DNA from: Proteles cristata cristata
Taxonomy: Eukaryota; Chordata; Mammalia; Carnivora; Hyaenidae
Direction: 5' to 3'
DNA length: 64,000 nucleotides
Assembly: GCA_017311185.1 (NCBI GenBank)
Contig: JAESUZ010001514.1
Span: forward strand, 124,001 to 188,000
Made by a program: the position numbers and the translations under genes. This document shows positions 46,590 through 60,119 of the stretch, one piece after another. The notes beneath the pieces are model-generated. The model saw only the letters and a list, made by a program, of their open reading frames with translations. It ran no database searches and was not told the origin of the DNA. The first letter of the stretch is position 1, and each line of letters opens with the position of its first letter.

Positions 46590-46740
46590 TCTGCAGCTTT
46601 CTAGGCTGGTAATTTGGGTCAGTTTGCAAAACACCCTTCTGGTTCAATTTCCTTATCTGTGAAATGGGGATGATTCTAGTACCCAACCATCACATAGGGT
46701 CGTTTTGAAGATTAAGTGAGATGAAGATGTAGGGTTACCC
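46590..46740 (+). repeat. MIR
   Basis: Reads 'tttgggtcagtttgcaaaac', 'ttccttatctgtgaaatggggatgattctagtaccc', 'cacatagggtcgttttgaagattaa', a clear MIR core in order. Confidence 0.85.
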
Positions 46741-49579
46741 ACAGGCCCAGTTTGCCCAGGCCTGAGGAGTTTCTTGGGATGCAAGATTTTGAGTGCTAAG
46801 TTTGGGGCATTCTAAGCAGACTGGGATGGTTGGTCACCCTATAAAATGTCAGGTACTTTCACAATTCCTGGTGTCAGCAAATGAGAGCCATTATTTCATG
46901 TATTACAAGTATCTTTGAGAACAGTCCCATGGACATGTTGTCTACATAGGTTAACTGGACACATCCTGACTTTATCCTTTATAAAGAAACTAAAATGTAC
47001 CATTAAAAAAATAAAAAGCTCATCAGTGCCTCAGCGTACTGTCCATTTCTAAGGTCTACTTGGTTGTTCCTAAACTTCTACAAGTCTATTTTTGTTTTCT
47101 GCTTACTAAAGCCAAGTCTTAAAAAACTTCACACTGCTCTGTGAATTAGTATGCAAGAACATATTTTTCCAAAGGCACAATGATGGTAAGATAAAAAGAT
47201 TTGTCATGATAAGAAATGAATTGTAGCATAATCTTTTTAGTACTATGAATAAAAAGCCATTTAAGGCACATAAGCCTTTGGAGACAATATTCCCATCTGG
47301 AACATTTCTAGTTAAGATGGTAGACTGAGCATATTTCTTTGTCTCTCTTACCTGTAAATCCCATTCAGTGGCAAATTTCTTTTGTCCTTATTCACTGGCA
47401 TTGCAGAGGCCAGGAGGGGGTTTCTCAAGTGTCCTGACTCTAACCAAATTCTGGCTGACCACAAGCAGTTGGGGTCACATTGATAAACCAAGGAAAAGGG
47501 ATGCAGGGCTTAGTCACTGTCTGGTCTAAATGTGTCCGGTTTTAAGAAATCACTTAGATTTCCAGGTCTCTCCAATGGAGATTCTGAGTCAGGTAGAGGG
47601 TGAGGAGCCCTTGAATCTGTAACTGGTTGCTGTGCCTGGAGGTGATGATGGGGCAAATTTGGAAATGGTTCTCTGCCTATGGTTGGGTACTTCTCAGCAT
47701 TTGATACCCTGGTGCCCTGGAACCAAGGATGCTAAACATTGCCCAGTGCTCGCGCCAACACAGCACACAAAAATAAAACACTGAAAACAGGACAACGTGG
47801 CGTAGAGTTTTAAATAGAACTCTATAGATCACTCGGACACTTCATTGATGTTTGTGAACTTGACAAAATTAGCGATATCCTAAGGAGCCAGACTGAATAT
47901 AAGCTGACCTGGTCATTCTCCAGCAGATAACACCCTCTTTGAGGAGATAAGAACTACTTTCATGCAGGTAATTATTTTTAACTGATTTATTCCTGCTATT
48001 ATTTTCTTCAAAGGTTACACAATGCTATGTCTTAAATATAACACCAGGGAAAGAGGTACACCGTTCCTTCCAGAATGGACATGTTAAAAGGAAAGAAATA
48101 AGTATGTATGGAAAGATATGTTTTAACAAGTCTTATTCTTCATTTCCTTCCTCCTCACCATTCATCAACATGGCATGCACAGTGCTTGTCCTTAGTGTCT
48201 ATCTCTATTCTCTCTGTGCCAGTTCCCAGACATTTTTAACAAGTTCCTATACCTGTGAGGTTTCATTTGCCCTGGGTTCTATCTTCTCTTATTTTGTTTT
48301 TCTTCTTGTATTTTCCTCTTCTGTAAATGCCTTAATTTCCCCCCTGTTTACTTTCTGTCCATCTACTTCCCTATCTTTCATTTTCTCTGAAGCATTTACT
48401 CCCTCCTGGATTTTCACTTAGAGTCACTGAATTGCTCTTACGGGCCAGACGGCTGGTACAAGATGACAAACTGTCTCAGTTCTCTGTACAACTCCCTCTC
48501 CCCCAGGCCCAGGTGGACCAGGATGGCTGATCTCCCTACTTAACCAGTAACCTGGGGAAATAGTATATTGGTACTAAGTTTAGGGGAGAAGTAACTCTAC
48601 TAGGTAGTATCCAACTGTGTGGCTGCAGTTTTTAAATTATCAAGTGTTGGAAGAAAATGCAAATGTGAATAAAATGTATAGGGGTTGTAACCAATTATTG
48701 GTGAGGTTCAAATGACCCGAAGGACCAGAGACAAGTATGTGAGTCAAAGAGACTTTGGAGATCCGTGTGAGAGACTGAGTTGGGTCCTGTAGAGGTATGG
48801 GCTGTGAGGTGTGTATGTAGCCCAGAGTACTCTATGCCCTACTCCTGGAGACAACAGGATGCTCTGCACTGAGGAGTTTGAGTTGAGTAAAAACCATTGT
48901 AGTGATAATGTAGTCTATTCCAGAGTAACTGACAACTCAGGAGGAGAGGCTAAGAGGGCAACATCATGGCTCTCCCTGCTTCCGGGAAGCATTGTCAAGG
49001 CTGAATCCCACTGGTCTGGATATCAGAGTCTGGGAATTCCCACTGAGGAGCTAGGTAGAAGTTTTATCAGGGGCTTAGTGGAACCGCAAGGCTTCCTGTG
49101 GCTCCCTCTAGTCCTCCTAATTACACAAGTGAGGGACTACAACGCCTGACCAAAACAAGCTTCACCACATCTTTCTACCATTTAAAGGACTGTTCCTTAT
49201 TTAATCTTCAGATTATATTAGATTGTGCCAGTATTCTTGGTAGAAGGCCATACTAAAATGTAGCTAGTCTCTGCTAAGATTTTAACTGATGACTTGAGGT
49301 ATTATTTTATTTTATTTTTAGGAGCCATATGAAGAATAAGTTGGTCACCCCTTCACTTCCCCTGTGAGGGAGGATTCCTGCTTCCAGGCACACACAATGC
49401 CTGTTTGACAAATTAACTTAGACCATTCTGAATACATGATTAATTCTTTTATAATTCATTCATTCTCGTGGAAAGCATAGAACTGTGGGATTATTAACGG
49501 ATGAAGGAAGTGGAATTCAGGACTCTAAATAGTCTAACACAGTTATGTGGGAAGTCAGACTAAACCATCCTTCCTGGCT
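46741..49579. other. Intergenic, no gene recognised
   Basis: No named repeat. The pyrimidine-rich ORF 48104-48421 and the ORF 48811-49149 lack any domain signal. Confidence 0.45.
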
Positions 49580-50235
49580 TTCATTTGGCAAACTGCTGAT
49601 TGAACATTTGCTACATACCAAGTGCTATATTTGGTGTTGCAGATAAAACAATGAAAACACTATAATTATTGACCTCAAGGCACTTACATGATGGTCTTTT
49701 TTAAAGGTACATACCATGTGAACAAAGAGCTTTAATAAGGGTTACAGATGTTAGTGTAGAAGCATTTTCAGATAGGTCAGTTCTACGTGGGCTGAGGGGT
49801 ATGGCTGTGGTCACTTTATGATCTAGTCTACTAGCTCTGGAGGACAAGGATGAGGGTTGTTTTATTGATCCCTATATCTCTACCACCTTGCACAGAGTAG
49901 GTGGTTTTAAATGAACAACAGGTGGTGTTGCCATTGAGCATGGTGGGTGTGAGTCAGTGTAAGTAATGTAGCCCAAGGGCTTGAGGTCCTCCATGATTGG
50001 GGTCCGCCTGCCTCCCCTGCTGTGTCTCCCATGCACTGCTCCCCTTCTGTCATGCTGAGGAGTTTGAGTGTTAGCCTGAAGGCAGTGGGGCCCACTGGAG
50101 TGGGAGTTTTAAACAGGGCTGTGACATGATTAGCCTGGTGTTTTAGAAAGAGAACTCTGGCTGCAGTGTGAAGGATGGATGAGAAAAGGATGACTTAAGC
50201 TAGGAAGGTCATCTAGATCAGTGGTAGCAGTTCAG
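49580..50235 (-). repeat. L2-like copy, antisense
   Basis: Landmarks on the plus strand are 'gattgaacatttgctacataccaagtgctatatttgg', 'caaggcacttac', 'acagggctgtgacatgatt', 'agagaactctggctgcagtg' in the reversed L2 order. The copy is old and gapped. Confidence 0.55.
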
Positions 50236-50239
50236 GTGG

Positions 50240-50425
50240 GATAATACACATGATAATTGCCTGGTACTTTTTCAGGGCCAACCCCAAACCATTTGAATCA
50301 GAATCTCTGGAGATGGGTTCCAGATACCAGAGGTTTCTAAATTGTCCTGGTGATTCCAATGAGAAACCAAGGTTCAGAATCAATAGTAGAAGTTTAGATA
50401 ATTGCAGAATGAAAAAAGGGGGCAT
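50240..50425 (+). mobile_element. MER5-like hAT MITE
   Basis: Contains 'gaatcagaatctctggagatggg', 'agaggtttctaaattgtcctggtgattccaatgag' as ordered landmarks of a MER5-type non-autonomous hAT element. It seems to sit inside the older L2-like copy. Terminal repeats are not clear. Confidence 0.5.
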
Positions 50426-53400
50426 AGATACACTGCTGTTAGATGCAGAGGAATCACATAATTAGTTACCGGAGCTGAAGCAATGAAGATAGAGAAGGAA
50501 TTGAATTACCCACAGGTTGTGGTTGGAGTCATGGAAATTGGGAGATAGGGTGACCAAACTTTCCCATTTGCCAAGGAGTATCCTGGTTTTATGCTGAATC
50601 AGGTCCCTCATCCCTGGGGAACTGGTCCCCCTACAGGGAGGCATCAACATCCAAGATAGACAGTGAAGGATCAGAGTACGGTTGGGGAAAAGATGATTAA
50701 TGATAAACACGGGTGACAGCTGCTGAGTGTTGGTAACTAATGCTGACCTAAGGCTCACAGCTGAGGATCAAGTGGACTAAAGACCCCACATTCTAAATTG
50801 CTAGGAACACAGCTGTTGAGGCCTTCTACCCTCAACAGGGCCTAAGAGCAACCAGAAAGCAGAACCAGCACCACCTCATACCCTACTATAAGATGAAGTT
50901 GAAAGGGAGAAGGCTCTTGTTGCCTTTTGAAGAAGCACACCACTCATATAGAACTATTTATTCCCCAAACAAGGGCAAGGGTGGGTCTGGGTTGCTTCTC
51001 CTCCTTGAAGTTAAGGGAGGGAGCTATCAAGAGGACTGTTCATAGGTTCGTGGGTATCCTGTCCCTGTCTGGACAGTTATGAGGTGCTAGGCTCACTGTC
51101 CAGCTCCTTTGTTACCAGAGTAGAGGATAAGTATATTCAAAGAGATGGCATGAAGTGGGATTTCAGGGACAAGACTGTCCCCACTCAAAGCCCAAGAGAT
51201 TTGGAAGATGGATCATACATAATCCTGAAGACCTAGCAGTTGGCTGGGGTGAGTAGATCATATTTAGAGTTCTGGTTTTATCTGGGAAAGCACAGCATTG
51301 GGTGAAGAGGGGTACATATCAGAGGTATAGGACACCAGGCTTCTAGCTCAGGAGCTGGACATAAAATTGAGAATAAATCTCTTTCATAAGGGGCCTCTAG
51401 CATCTTGAGTTGCTGCTTGGGAGCAAATCACTTGTCAGATGACATTGTCAGTCTCCGTTGGTCCATACTGAGCATAAGGACAATGAACTGCATCCCACAG
51501 GGCACTTCTCCCTTCCTTATTCCTCCTCCCTGGCCTTTACCAGCAAGGTATGTGATGAAATAACACTGGTAGGTGTGTGTGAGCCAGACCACATCCCACA
51601 CCCCCACTCTGCTGTAGGGATTAGGACAGGAGGTGGGACAGAAGAGAGCCATTAACTGGATATGAAAGTAAGGGTTTGAAACAAATCACTGAATCTTATA
51701 GAAAGTCATTGTTTTAACAGCTATCAGTAACTTCTAATAACTAAGAGTGATTGAAAAGTTATAGCATTGGGCTAAAATCATTAAGGAAGTCCACATTCTA
51801 TGGAAGAGGGGATTTTGACACAGCAGTTATTGCCATTTCATGAACAACCTTATGGAACAGTCCAGGTAGTGAGAAACTGAAGCCTTCTGCCAAAAGTGAA
51901 GTGGATCCTCTAGGCACCTCAGATGACCATGGCCCTAGTGGACAGCTTGCCTATAACCTCATGGGAAACCCTGACACAGATCCTGGAGCTTCGAGTCACC
52001 TGATCTGCTAAGACTTGGATCTTGCTTCTGTCAAACACAACTCCTGTTGCTTTGAATAAGGAAGGATAAATTTCAGGCTGAAGAGAGATTCCTGAGGCTT
52101 TGGCAAGCCAGGAAACAAAATAGACTATAGTTGGGTCTGTCTCCTCTGCATGCCTGGGTCTACTCCTTTCACCAATACTGTGATAGAACTGTTCTGCACG
52201 ACAGGCTGTGCTTCTATAGACAGATTTAAAAATCCTTAGATGCTGTCACTCTCTTTCAGAGGGTTTTAGTTAATAGAATTAACTAACCTATTTATCACTG
52301 GAATAGGGAGTAATTTAAAAAACAAATCTACATTAACAGGCTCATTTGGGGAGAGCAGCTGCTCCAAGATTCCAGAGGAGAAGGGGAATTAAAAACCTGA
52401 TGCGAGTCTAAGACATTCCTATGTTGAAAGTTGTCCAATGCCTAACTCAATTGAATATTGAGTGTTTGGAATATATGTGAAATATATAAAGTTTCCAAGT
52501 TTCCTTGTACTTTTTTTTCCAAATTTTTTTTTTAGCTCTATAACTTTACGTTTCACAAACTTAATACAGAAATGGCTTGGTAGGCTAAGGTTACAGACAC
52601 AGGTCTTGGTCTGTATCTCACAGATAGATAGTATGTGCTCTTTATTCATATCCTTGAAGATTAAGGTTTAAGTAGTTTTCATCTTGGGGATGTGTTTCAT
52701 ACAGGATGATCTGGATGCCTTTTTCTATATATAATTGGTACAGTTGGGACTGAAACTTTCCATTTCCTCATCTGAAAATAATATAAGCAGCTTATTAAAC
52801 ATACCCTAGGCCAGGAAATGCATGGGCATTCTAATGAATAATTCTAAGCTCATTATGATCTTAATGAACAGGTTAAGATTCAGGACAATACTGGAACTGA
52901 TATTTATTAACCCTGATAGCATAAAGTGCATGCTTGATCCATTTCTATGGGATCATTATTTAGTATATGGGATTTTAATGCAAATCACTGCTAAATACAG
53001 CCATGTTTGTGGAAAAAGAAATTACAGCACAATTTCATGCTAGAAATAATACTATCAAGATCCATCAGTGTTACATGTAAAAATGTCCCCTGTTCCTAAG
53101 CATATACACTTATGTCATGATCACCCAAGAAAAGTAGTTGATGACAGTCACCCACAGGCCTAAGGTAGAAATACAGTCTCTTGATGAAATAAACCATCTT
53201 GTTATACCTAGCCCTTAAATTATTATACTAAATTTAAGCAAACAGGTGGGGCTAATTAGATTAAGTGGAATTTAAAACAAAGCAGTCTAGCTAGCTGTTT
53301 TGTTAGACTCTGTTTAGCTGTAAATGACATTCAGAATTGTTGCTGGTATTTATCTTGCACTCCTTATAACCTCCCTCATCAAACTGATGTGCCAAATGCT

Positions 53401-53544
53401 CTGTTAGGTGGAATAAACTCCTTTGGGCCTCTTCTCTGTCAGGAAATCCGTTAGTGGCATTATGGAAATTTTCTTTTTTTATTCAATCCTAATCTGAGTT
53501 CACAGCTTGAATTAAGTCCTTGTTGAATTAAGTGCAATTGTGTG
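50426..53544. other. Intergenic, no gene recognised
   Basis: A few L2-like words near 50470-50540 may continue the previous copy. The rest has no named repeat, and no ORF shows a domain. Confidence 0.45.
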
Positions 53545-53690
53545 ACCATGGGGAAGGTATATGACTTTCCTGAGCTTCAGTTACCTCACCTGTGAAATAA
53601 GGGTAATGCTGTGTAATTCACAGGTAATACACCTAAAGCACCTGGCACAGAATGGTGCCTGTAGTAGGCACCAAAGGAACAGTGGTCACC
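53545..53690 (+). repeat. MIR
   Basis: Reads 'tgtgaccatggggaagg', 'gcttcagttacctcacctgtgaaataagggtaatgc', 'agcacctggcacagaatgg', in MIR order. Confidence 0.8.
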
Positions 53691-54429
53691 ATCAAATAAA
53701 ACAAAGCAGCAGGTTTGATTTGAAATTTATTTTTACTTTAGATGGCTTCACGACAATAAACCTGCAACAGAATGTTAATTCCTTTCATGCCTCCTTAAAG
53801 ACAGGAAACAAAGCAGAACACTTAGGGATACAAGACTAGATACTGTCCTCTAGTGGTACACAGGCAAACCACATGAAGGACATTTATTTATTTTTTTTTA
53901 CTTAGGATTCAGACTGAAATTGATCACAGAAATACAATGTAAATCTATAAGGTGAAACATAATTAATATCTGGAAAGGATTTTAACTTTCACAGCATCCT
54001 GTACAATAGAAAAGAAAAACCTCCTTGTCTATTATAATACAAATTGTAGTTTAATCGATAACAAAGTCATCGAGCCAGAAACTATTTTCTTTCTCAGTCA
54101 AGTGCGAGCCTCTTTGATTCATTTTTGCACTCCTGATTAAGTATTACATAAAGAAATAATTTCAGTAGTTCAGTGGGAAGAATTCACAGAATTTCTTCCA
54201 CATTCATGTAGTAGTATATAATTTGATTATTTCACAGGATTTCTGATAGTTTAGAAAAAAGTAAACGTGCTATAGAACCTTGTCCAGTGATTCTAAGTAT
54301 TAGATATCAGTCGCAGAACTTCCCTTGACTTGCTTATCAGAGCTGTTCCCAACCAGCTCTGATGTCTCATCATCTCCATTTCTACCAACACTATTGCTCT
54401 TGAAATTCAGTCAGGGTAGTATCAGATAG
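53691..54429. other. AT-rich intergenic DNA
   Basis: No feature that I can support. Confidence 0.5.
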
Positions 54430-54640
54430 ATAGTGATAAAAGCATAAATTCTGAAGCCCAACTTGTCTAAATTCAAGATTTACCATTTACTGACCCTATG
54501 AACTCCATGCTTCAGTTTCTTCATCTATGAAACATCAGTGTTAATACCAGCTACGTCATAGGGTTGTTATAAGGACTGATTAAGCTCATATGTGGAAAGT
54601 GATTAGAACACAGCCTGAACTTATTATTAGTGAATAGTTG
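54430..54640 (+). repeat. MIR
   Basis: Nearly full MIR core: 'ttctgaagcccaacttgtc', 'accatttactgaccctatgaact', 'ttcagtttcttcatctatgaaacatc', 'gtcatagggttgttataagga', ending 'gaacacagcctgaac'. Confidence 0.85.
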
Positions 54641-55454
54641 TTATGTACACATCCTTCTCAGTACTACAGAGATTGCATAAGAAGCTTAAGATACGGGTCC
54701 TGCCTCCAAAGAGTTTACAGTCTGCATCAGAAGATCTTGCAGGATTGGTGGTAGGGGGTGTTTTATCCCACTTCTTGGTTTGTAGGACGACTGTTCTTAA
54801 ATATCCCCCTGGAACTCACAGTCTTGATGTCCGTGGGAGAGATGGAGTGATTTCTCTGAAGTGGAGTGACTTTGAGGGCAACTACATGAGGAAGAGATAC
54901 ATTTCTCCATGCAGTTAAAGGCCAATTGACCATTACTCAATAGTACATCCTACAATTCAGTTCAGCCAAAAATAAAGGTGATAATGTGGGCTCCACCTGC
55001 AAACTTCTTAGTATATAGTTCTTCATTTATGGAGCACTCAGTTTGAAAAGCGGAGAGTTATTTATTGGGGGGACCCCTGGAGAACACACTGAATCACAAA
55101 AACAACTGAGTGCTAATTTGTATGGTGTGGACCTACCATACAAGTGTTCTCAGAAGGAGAGTCTGGAGTAGGCTGGAGCAGCAGGAGAGAGTCTCACAGA
55201 AGTAGGACTCAGGCCGGCTCTTAAAGAATGGGATTGAATTTAGATGAGGGAGGGAAGAAAAGGAATCCTATGAGCAGAGTAGTTGTTTTCTAAGACTTAA
55301 CAGCAGTTTGTACTTCTGTGTAATTGGAAAATGACATAAAATATTGGTTAAAATTAGAAAGTCATATTTCTACTTGATAACTATGTGGTGATACAGCCAA
55401 GCTATGGCAAAGAAATAGGTGACGTAGTTCCTCACCACCTAGTTTTCTTATCAC
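54641..55454. other. Intergenic, no gene recognised
   Basis: ORF 54643-54918 has no domain. No named repeat apart from possible L2 scraps at 55190-55270. Confidence 0.45.
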
Positions 55455-55635
55455 ATGTGACCTGTCAGGAAGGTTCTAAGTGTTAGGATACTTACTCCTT
55501 ACAACAACCCTATGATAGAGATAATATTACTTCTTCCAGCTGAGGATACCAAAGCATAGAGAGTGGCAATTTATCCAATATCTGTAAGAGCTAGAACAGG
55601 GGTTTGAACCCAGGCAGTATGATCCTGGACTTCAT
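55455..55635 (-). repeat. MIR, antisense
   Basis: Reversed MIR order: 'acaacaaccctatgatagagataatatta', 'gaggataccaaagcatagagag', 'ggggtttgaacccaggcagtatgatcc'. Confidence 0.85.
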
Positions 55636-56489
55636 GATGTCACATCATTCTGCTTTGTGATTTCTCAGTCCAAGAGAGGGGGCTGTGGTGATCCTTCCTT
55701 GTGAAGGGGCTCAGAGAGGAGACCAGCCTGATCGAGTGAAGGCTGGGATTCTGGAGGCTATAACTTGAGCTGAGAGGTAGATGGGACTGGTAAATGGGGA
55801 GTTTGAAAAGCCAGGCACAGAAGTTTGTAGGTGGAGATAAAAAGAAAAGATTAATCCCACATGACCCTGCTCAAGGGCAATTCTATATTGCTCATTGTAT
55901 GAAGTGCAAAGATTTCAAGGGTTTCCATTTAGGGAAATGGACACTGTGTGAACATGAGAAGAGGGGAAAATGAAAACAGAACTTGATCCTTTGTGCCTTG
56001 ACTGGGCCACAGATGGGCAGGGCCTGGAGGCACATGTTCTCATCCAGCCTGGGAAAGATGCAAGGCTGGAGGTATGAATATGGGATTTTATACATATACC
56101 TAAGAGCTGAAACCATGAGATGGGAAGCTTCCTGACCGAAAGATGACAAGGATGTAGAAGAGGAACACTGACAGAAGAGGAAATGTGGGAAACCCAGTGC
56201 TGTGGATGGTAATGCAATTAAATAAGTTCTGATCTCCTGAACTATTAAAGAAGTTCTGGTCAGCTAGTTCAAAAAGGTAGCTGAAGATGAGAAGTGGTAC
56301 AAAGCCAGGAAATTTAACAGTGAGCTTAAAAACAATGTATAAAGGAAATGAAACTTGGCTTCTTCTCTTACAACACTGTTCCATCAGGTGAAGAGGGCTG
56401 TCTGGTTAATATCAGCCCATGTTATCATAGGTATCTACTCTTTCCTGTATAAAGTGCATGGTTATGTTATTGAGAAGATATCTGCATCG
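55636..56489. other. Intergenic, no gene recognised
   Basis: Purine-rich around 55660-55850, perhaps old L2. The three minus-strand ORFs at 55892-56384 overlap one another and have no domain. Confidence 0.45.
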
Positions 56490-56960
56490 GTCCAGTCCTC
56501 CCCAGGAAAGCAGAAACGATGATGGCTACTTGAAATAGGGGATTTAATGCATGAATATTTAATGCAGGTGATGGAAAAGAGGAGGATAAACAGGGGCCAG
56601 TGAGGCAACCCAGGAAGGCACCAGTTCTATTCCAAGTCTAGAGGGTCAAGAGGAAGAGGCAGTGTTGCTAGAAGTCAGAGGCCAGTTTTACCCACAGACA
56701 TTGGTAACGGTGGGCTTGTTGGGGGAGAGCTGGATGATGAAGAGCAGCAGCTGAACAGAGATCGGGAGATACTCTGGTTCTTCTTTACTTCCCACTCAGC
56801 AGTCTTCCACCGCCACCTTCAGTGGCCAAGCCCTGCTGGTCATTAGCTGACTGGGGAGCCAAGGAAATGCAGCCAGCAGAGGTCAGGCCCCAGGATACAG
56901 AGCAAAGCAGGCAGCCTGGCAAGAGGGCACATGAGGACAAACATGTCCCAGGCCTGCATG
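56490..56960 (+). repeat. Ancient interspersed repeat, copy 3 of 3
   Basis: Landmarks 'ccccaggaaagcagaaacg', 'taggggatttaatgcatg', 'cagtgaggcaacccaggaagg', 'ttttacccacagacattggta' and 'cagagcaaagcag' align in order with the copies at 5930 and 38692. Confidence 0.5.
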
Positions 56961-57689
56961 GTGCTCTTGTAATGTTTGGTCTGACGTGGGGATGATCTCA
57001 TACAGAGGAGCTAAAGCCCACCTGAGGTGAAGTCACTGTTCCTCTGGACAGTCACCAGAGTCCCGTCACCTGTCTTCCCCTACCAGAATCCAGTTAGACT
57101 CATTCTTCAGCCTTAGTTACAGAACAGTCATGGTGTCCAATGGTGGTTCTCATGGTAGGCACATAGTTTCCTCTGCATGTTGAGAGGCCTCTAGAGCTAG
57201 AGTGAAGGGTGACAGAGAAAATCCCACTAGCACCCCCCATCCCCTGCCTTTAGAAGCTGTGAGGGGGCTGCCCTGCTCTGGGATGGACAGCAGAATGGTA
57301 CCCAACCTGGGGGTGCTGGAGGCTTAAGAGCTGTGGTAGGAACAGAGACCTGTATCTCATAAGCTGAAGGGTTTATGTTTCATATGCTTTCTCTTGTATT
57401 CTCTTTCAGTATTGTGGTAAATTAAAAAGACATTTGGACCCCCTTCATGTGGCGCTGGTGTTAAGGAGATGGGTGATAAATGGGGTTGGGAGGTAGATTT
57501 CCATCCAAGCTTGTGCCATAGCTCTGGAGTGGCAGTAGGTACCTGGGGCCAGTGTTGGTGGGATGACAGACATGATAGAAGCCCAAGAATAAAATGAAAG
57601 CAAGAAGAGAAGCTCCAGGCAGAGGGAAGCAGCTGGCTATGTGCCCTGAGTATATACCCCTAATGCTAAGGCCTAGTGGTTTGTGGGTT
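56961..57689. other. Intergenic, no gene recognised
   Basis: No named repeat. ORF 57461-57796 on the minus strand runs into a MIR and is chance. Confidence 0.45.
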
Positions 57690-57905
57690 TCATAGCTAGT
57701 ACTTATTGAGCACTGTCCAATGCCATGTACCATTATAAGCACTTTGCCTGTATTAATTAGTTTAATCCTAATAACAACCCTCTGAGGTAGGTGCACATGA
57801 TAGATGTGGAAATGGAGGCTTAAAGGTTTAGCAACTTACCCTGGGGAAACTATAGAGCCAGAATTTGAATTCAGGCAGGGTGTCTCCAGAGCTTGCATAA
57901 TTAAC
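57690..57905 (-). repeat. MIR, antisense
   Basis: Reversed MIR: 'tagctagtacttattgagcac', 'ttagtttaatcctaataacaaccctctgaggtaggtgc', 'ctatagagccagaatttgaattcaggcag'. Confidence 0.85.
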
Positions 57906-58711
57906 CATTACAGGGGAATCCGAGGCCATTAGAAAGGAGAAGAGAAGATGTCTGAGGGAAAAGAGACAGAGAAGCTTCTGGAAAGGGTAAAATGAAAGCC
58001 AAATGTTTTAGGAGAAGATAGGAATGACTGGAGAGGAGAGAGCCAGTGACTGATTAGGGGAGAGTTTATGTGCCATTCCAGATTGCATCAGCCAAGCATG
58101 GAAATCTGTGCGAGGATATGGAAACCACCATCACACAGGCTGTGTCTAAGGATTCCAATACCTAGATTCCTGGTACATTTGTTGTCTACTGTTTCTGTCG
58201 GTTCTTACTCATGGTCTTGTCTCCTCATATTTCTGGCTATCATTGAATGTTGGGATTGTACCTGAAAATAGTGTATAGAAATATTTTGAAGCTGAGACTT
58301 CTGTAAATCATCCTCAGAAATGTTTGCTTCTGAGGGGTGCTGGTAATCTGGGATCAGCATAACTTAAGTCCAAGCCTTGAGATTTTGTGAACCACCAAAT
58401 GATGATAAGCCAAGACTTGCATGAGCTGGATTTATTTCTCATCTATACTTTCTACTATGGCTGTGGGAAGCTTTTTCGGTCTCAGGCCAAAGCAAAGGAT
58501 TATTTACGCTGGAGAAAGTGTTATAGAAATAATGAGAGAACAATTAACAGATTGCTATGCATTCCTGAGTTGATTTTGTGTTTCCTCTCTCAGATCTCTG
58601 CTTTCTCTGCTCCTATCAGTAACAGTGATTCTGGGCTACTGATTGATGCTGATGGCATGGCCAAAGGTCAGGGTGGGGAGCACAGTCAGTAAACTGGAGA
58701 GTCAGAAGTAC
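57906..58711. other. Intergenic with one chance ORF
   Basis: The ORF 58387-58692 includes a string resembling a LAGLIDADG motif, but nothing else supports that family (see rejected items). No named repeat. Confidence 0.45.
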
Positions 58712-58726
58712 AAAAATGGCTGAGTG

Positions 58727-58951
58727 CACTGGTGCCTGGGTAGCTGGTTAAGCGTCTGACTCCGCCTCACGTCATGATCTCCTGGTTTGGTTTGTGGGTT
58801 TGTGAGTTGGAGCCCCTCCCCCCATCAGGCTCTGTGCTGACAGCTCAAAGCCTGGAGCCTGCTTCAGATTCTGTATCGCCCTCACTCTCTCCCCACTCAT
58901 GCTCTGTCTCTCAAAACTGAATGAATGTTAAAAAGGATTAAAAAAAACAAA
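58727..58951 (+). mobile_element. Felid tRNA-Lys SINE
   Basis: Recognisable copy with a shortened head and a duplicated 'gtttggtttgtgggtttgtg' patch in the B-box region. Imperfect duplications lie at 58712-58726 and 58952-58967. Confidence 0.92.
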
Positions 58952-58967
58952 AAGAAATGGTTGAGTG

Positions 58968-60119
58968 GAAATTCAGCGTTAAGCTTTTAGAAAGGCCCTG
59001 AACAGTTTAGCCTCACTTATTCAGCTTACAAGCAACAAAATTCATAATGTCAGTGCTACAAGCTATGATGTCCAGGAGCTGATAAGGGCAAACTGAATAC
59101 CATGACTTAAAAGTGTCATGAGCAGAGATATTCAGGATCTAGGGTATGACTTCATCTTATTTCTCAGCTAATAAATTAGCCTCTTACTGTTTCATGAATG
59201 CTGGCAGAAGAAATCTACTCATACTTCAGAGAAAAAGACTTTAACACTCATGGCACAGCAAGCAGCATCACCACCAGCACATTTGCATTGGTTCCTCTTG
59301 CTCAAAGTCCTAAAGGAGCAATCCAGGGGGGCCCAGATGGCCACCTGCATATGCAGCAAATTGCATTACAGCAGAGGACACTGAGCTTGGGTAACCCATT
59401 GTTTTCTAGCCAGCAGTAAACAGCCTCCCCTTTGTCCCCGAGGGAGCCATTACTTCATTCCTCAAGGCTGCTCATTGCAAACACATCCTGACAAATGCCT
59501 AGATAAAGTGTGGCCAGGGCCTTGGTTTCTTGACATACCAAGCAAGTATGTGCAGAGGTATCCAGGGCTCACAGTAGATTACCTTTCCCACAGAGCTGGT
59601 GGAGGCGGATACTTAAAATGCACATAATCTGATAAAAACTATTATTTTCTGTTGTGTTGTCTAAATTTGGGTCACCTGGACTGGGCGAAAGCCCCAACGG
59701 TTGGGATTCTGCTATGTGGTCCCAGTCTGTCTACCTAGCACACTTACTCTACTATTCTCTCCTGAAGCTATTCTCCTCATTTTAATCAGTTGTGCTTATT
59801 TTCAGTTATGTTCTTTTGAATGCTCTGCTTATTTACAGTGGAATGATTGCTGGTTTTAGCATTAAGAAATCTGTGTTTAGGTGCAAACTTTACCACTTGT
59901 CAAGAGACCAACATACCCATCAGGCCACTTAGGTAGTAAAGTTGGGGCACCATAGTACCTCCCCTTTGTTTAGTGAGGTACACTTCAAGATTACCATTTT
60001 GAAAGTCAGATTTCTCCTTATCCCTCCACCTGCACTCTTTATCTCACTTATAGACACCATCTATCCATCCAGAATCTCCATCTTCATGCCTCTGTGTCAT
60101 TAAGGCTTGCCAGTTTTAT
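58968..60119. other. Intergenic, no gene recognised
   Basis: A short MIR-like piece may lie at 59845-59905. Otherwise unassigned. Confidence 0.45.

Noticed and set aside
58387..58692. ORF with a GLLIDADG string (residues 83-90) and a charged-helix stretch, recalling a LAGLIDADG endonuclease
   Set aside because: The motif is near the C-terminus with only a few residues after it, the order of elements is wrong for the family, and these enzymes are not expected in mammalian nuclear DNA. It is a chance match.
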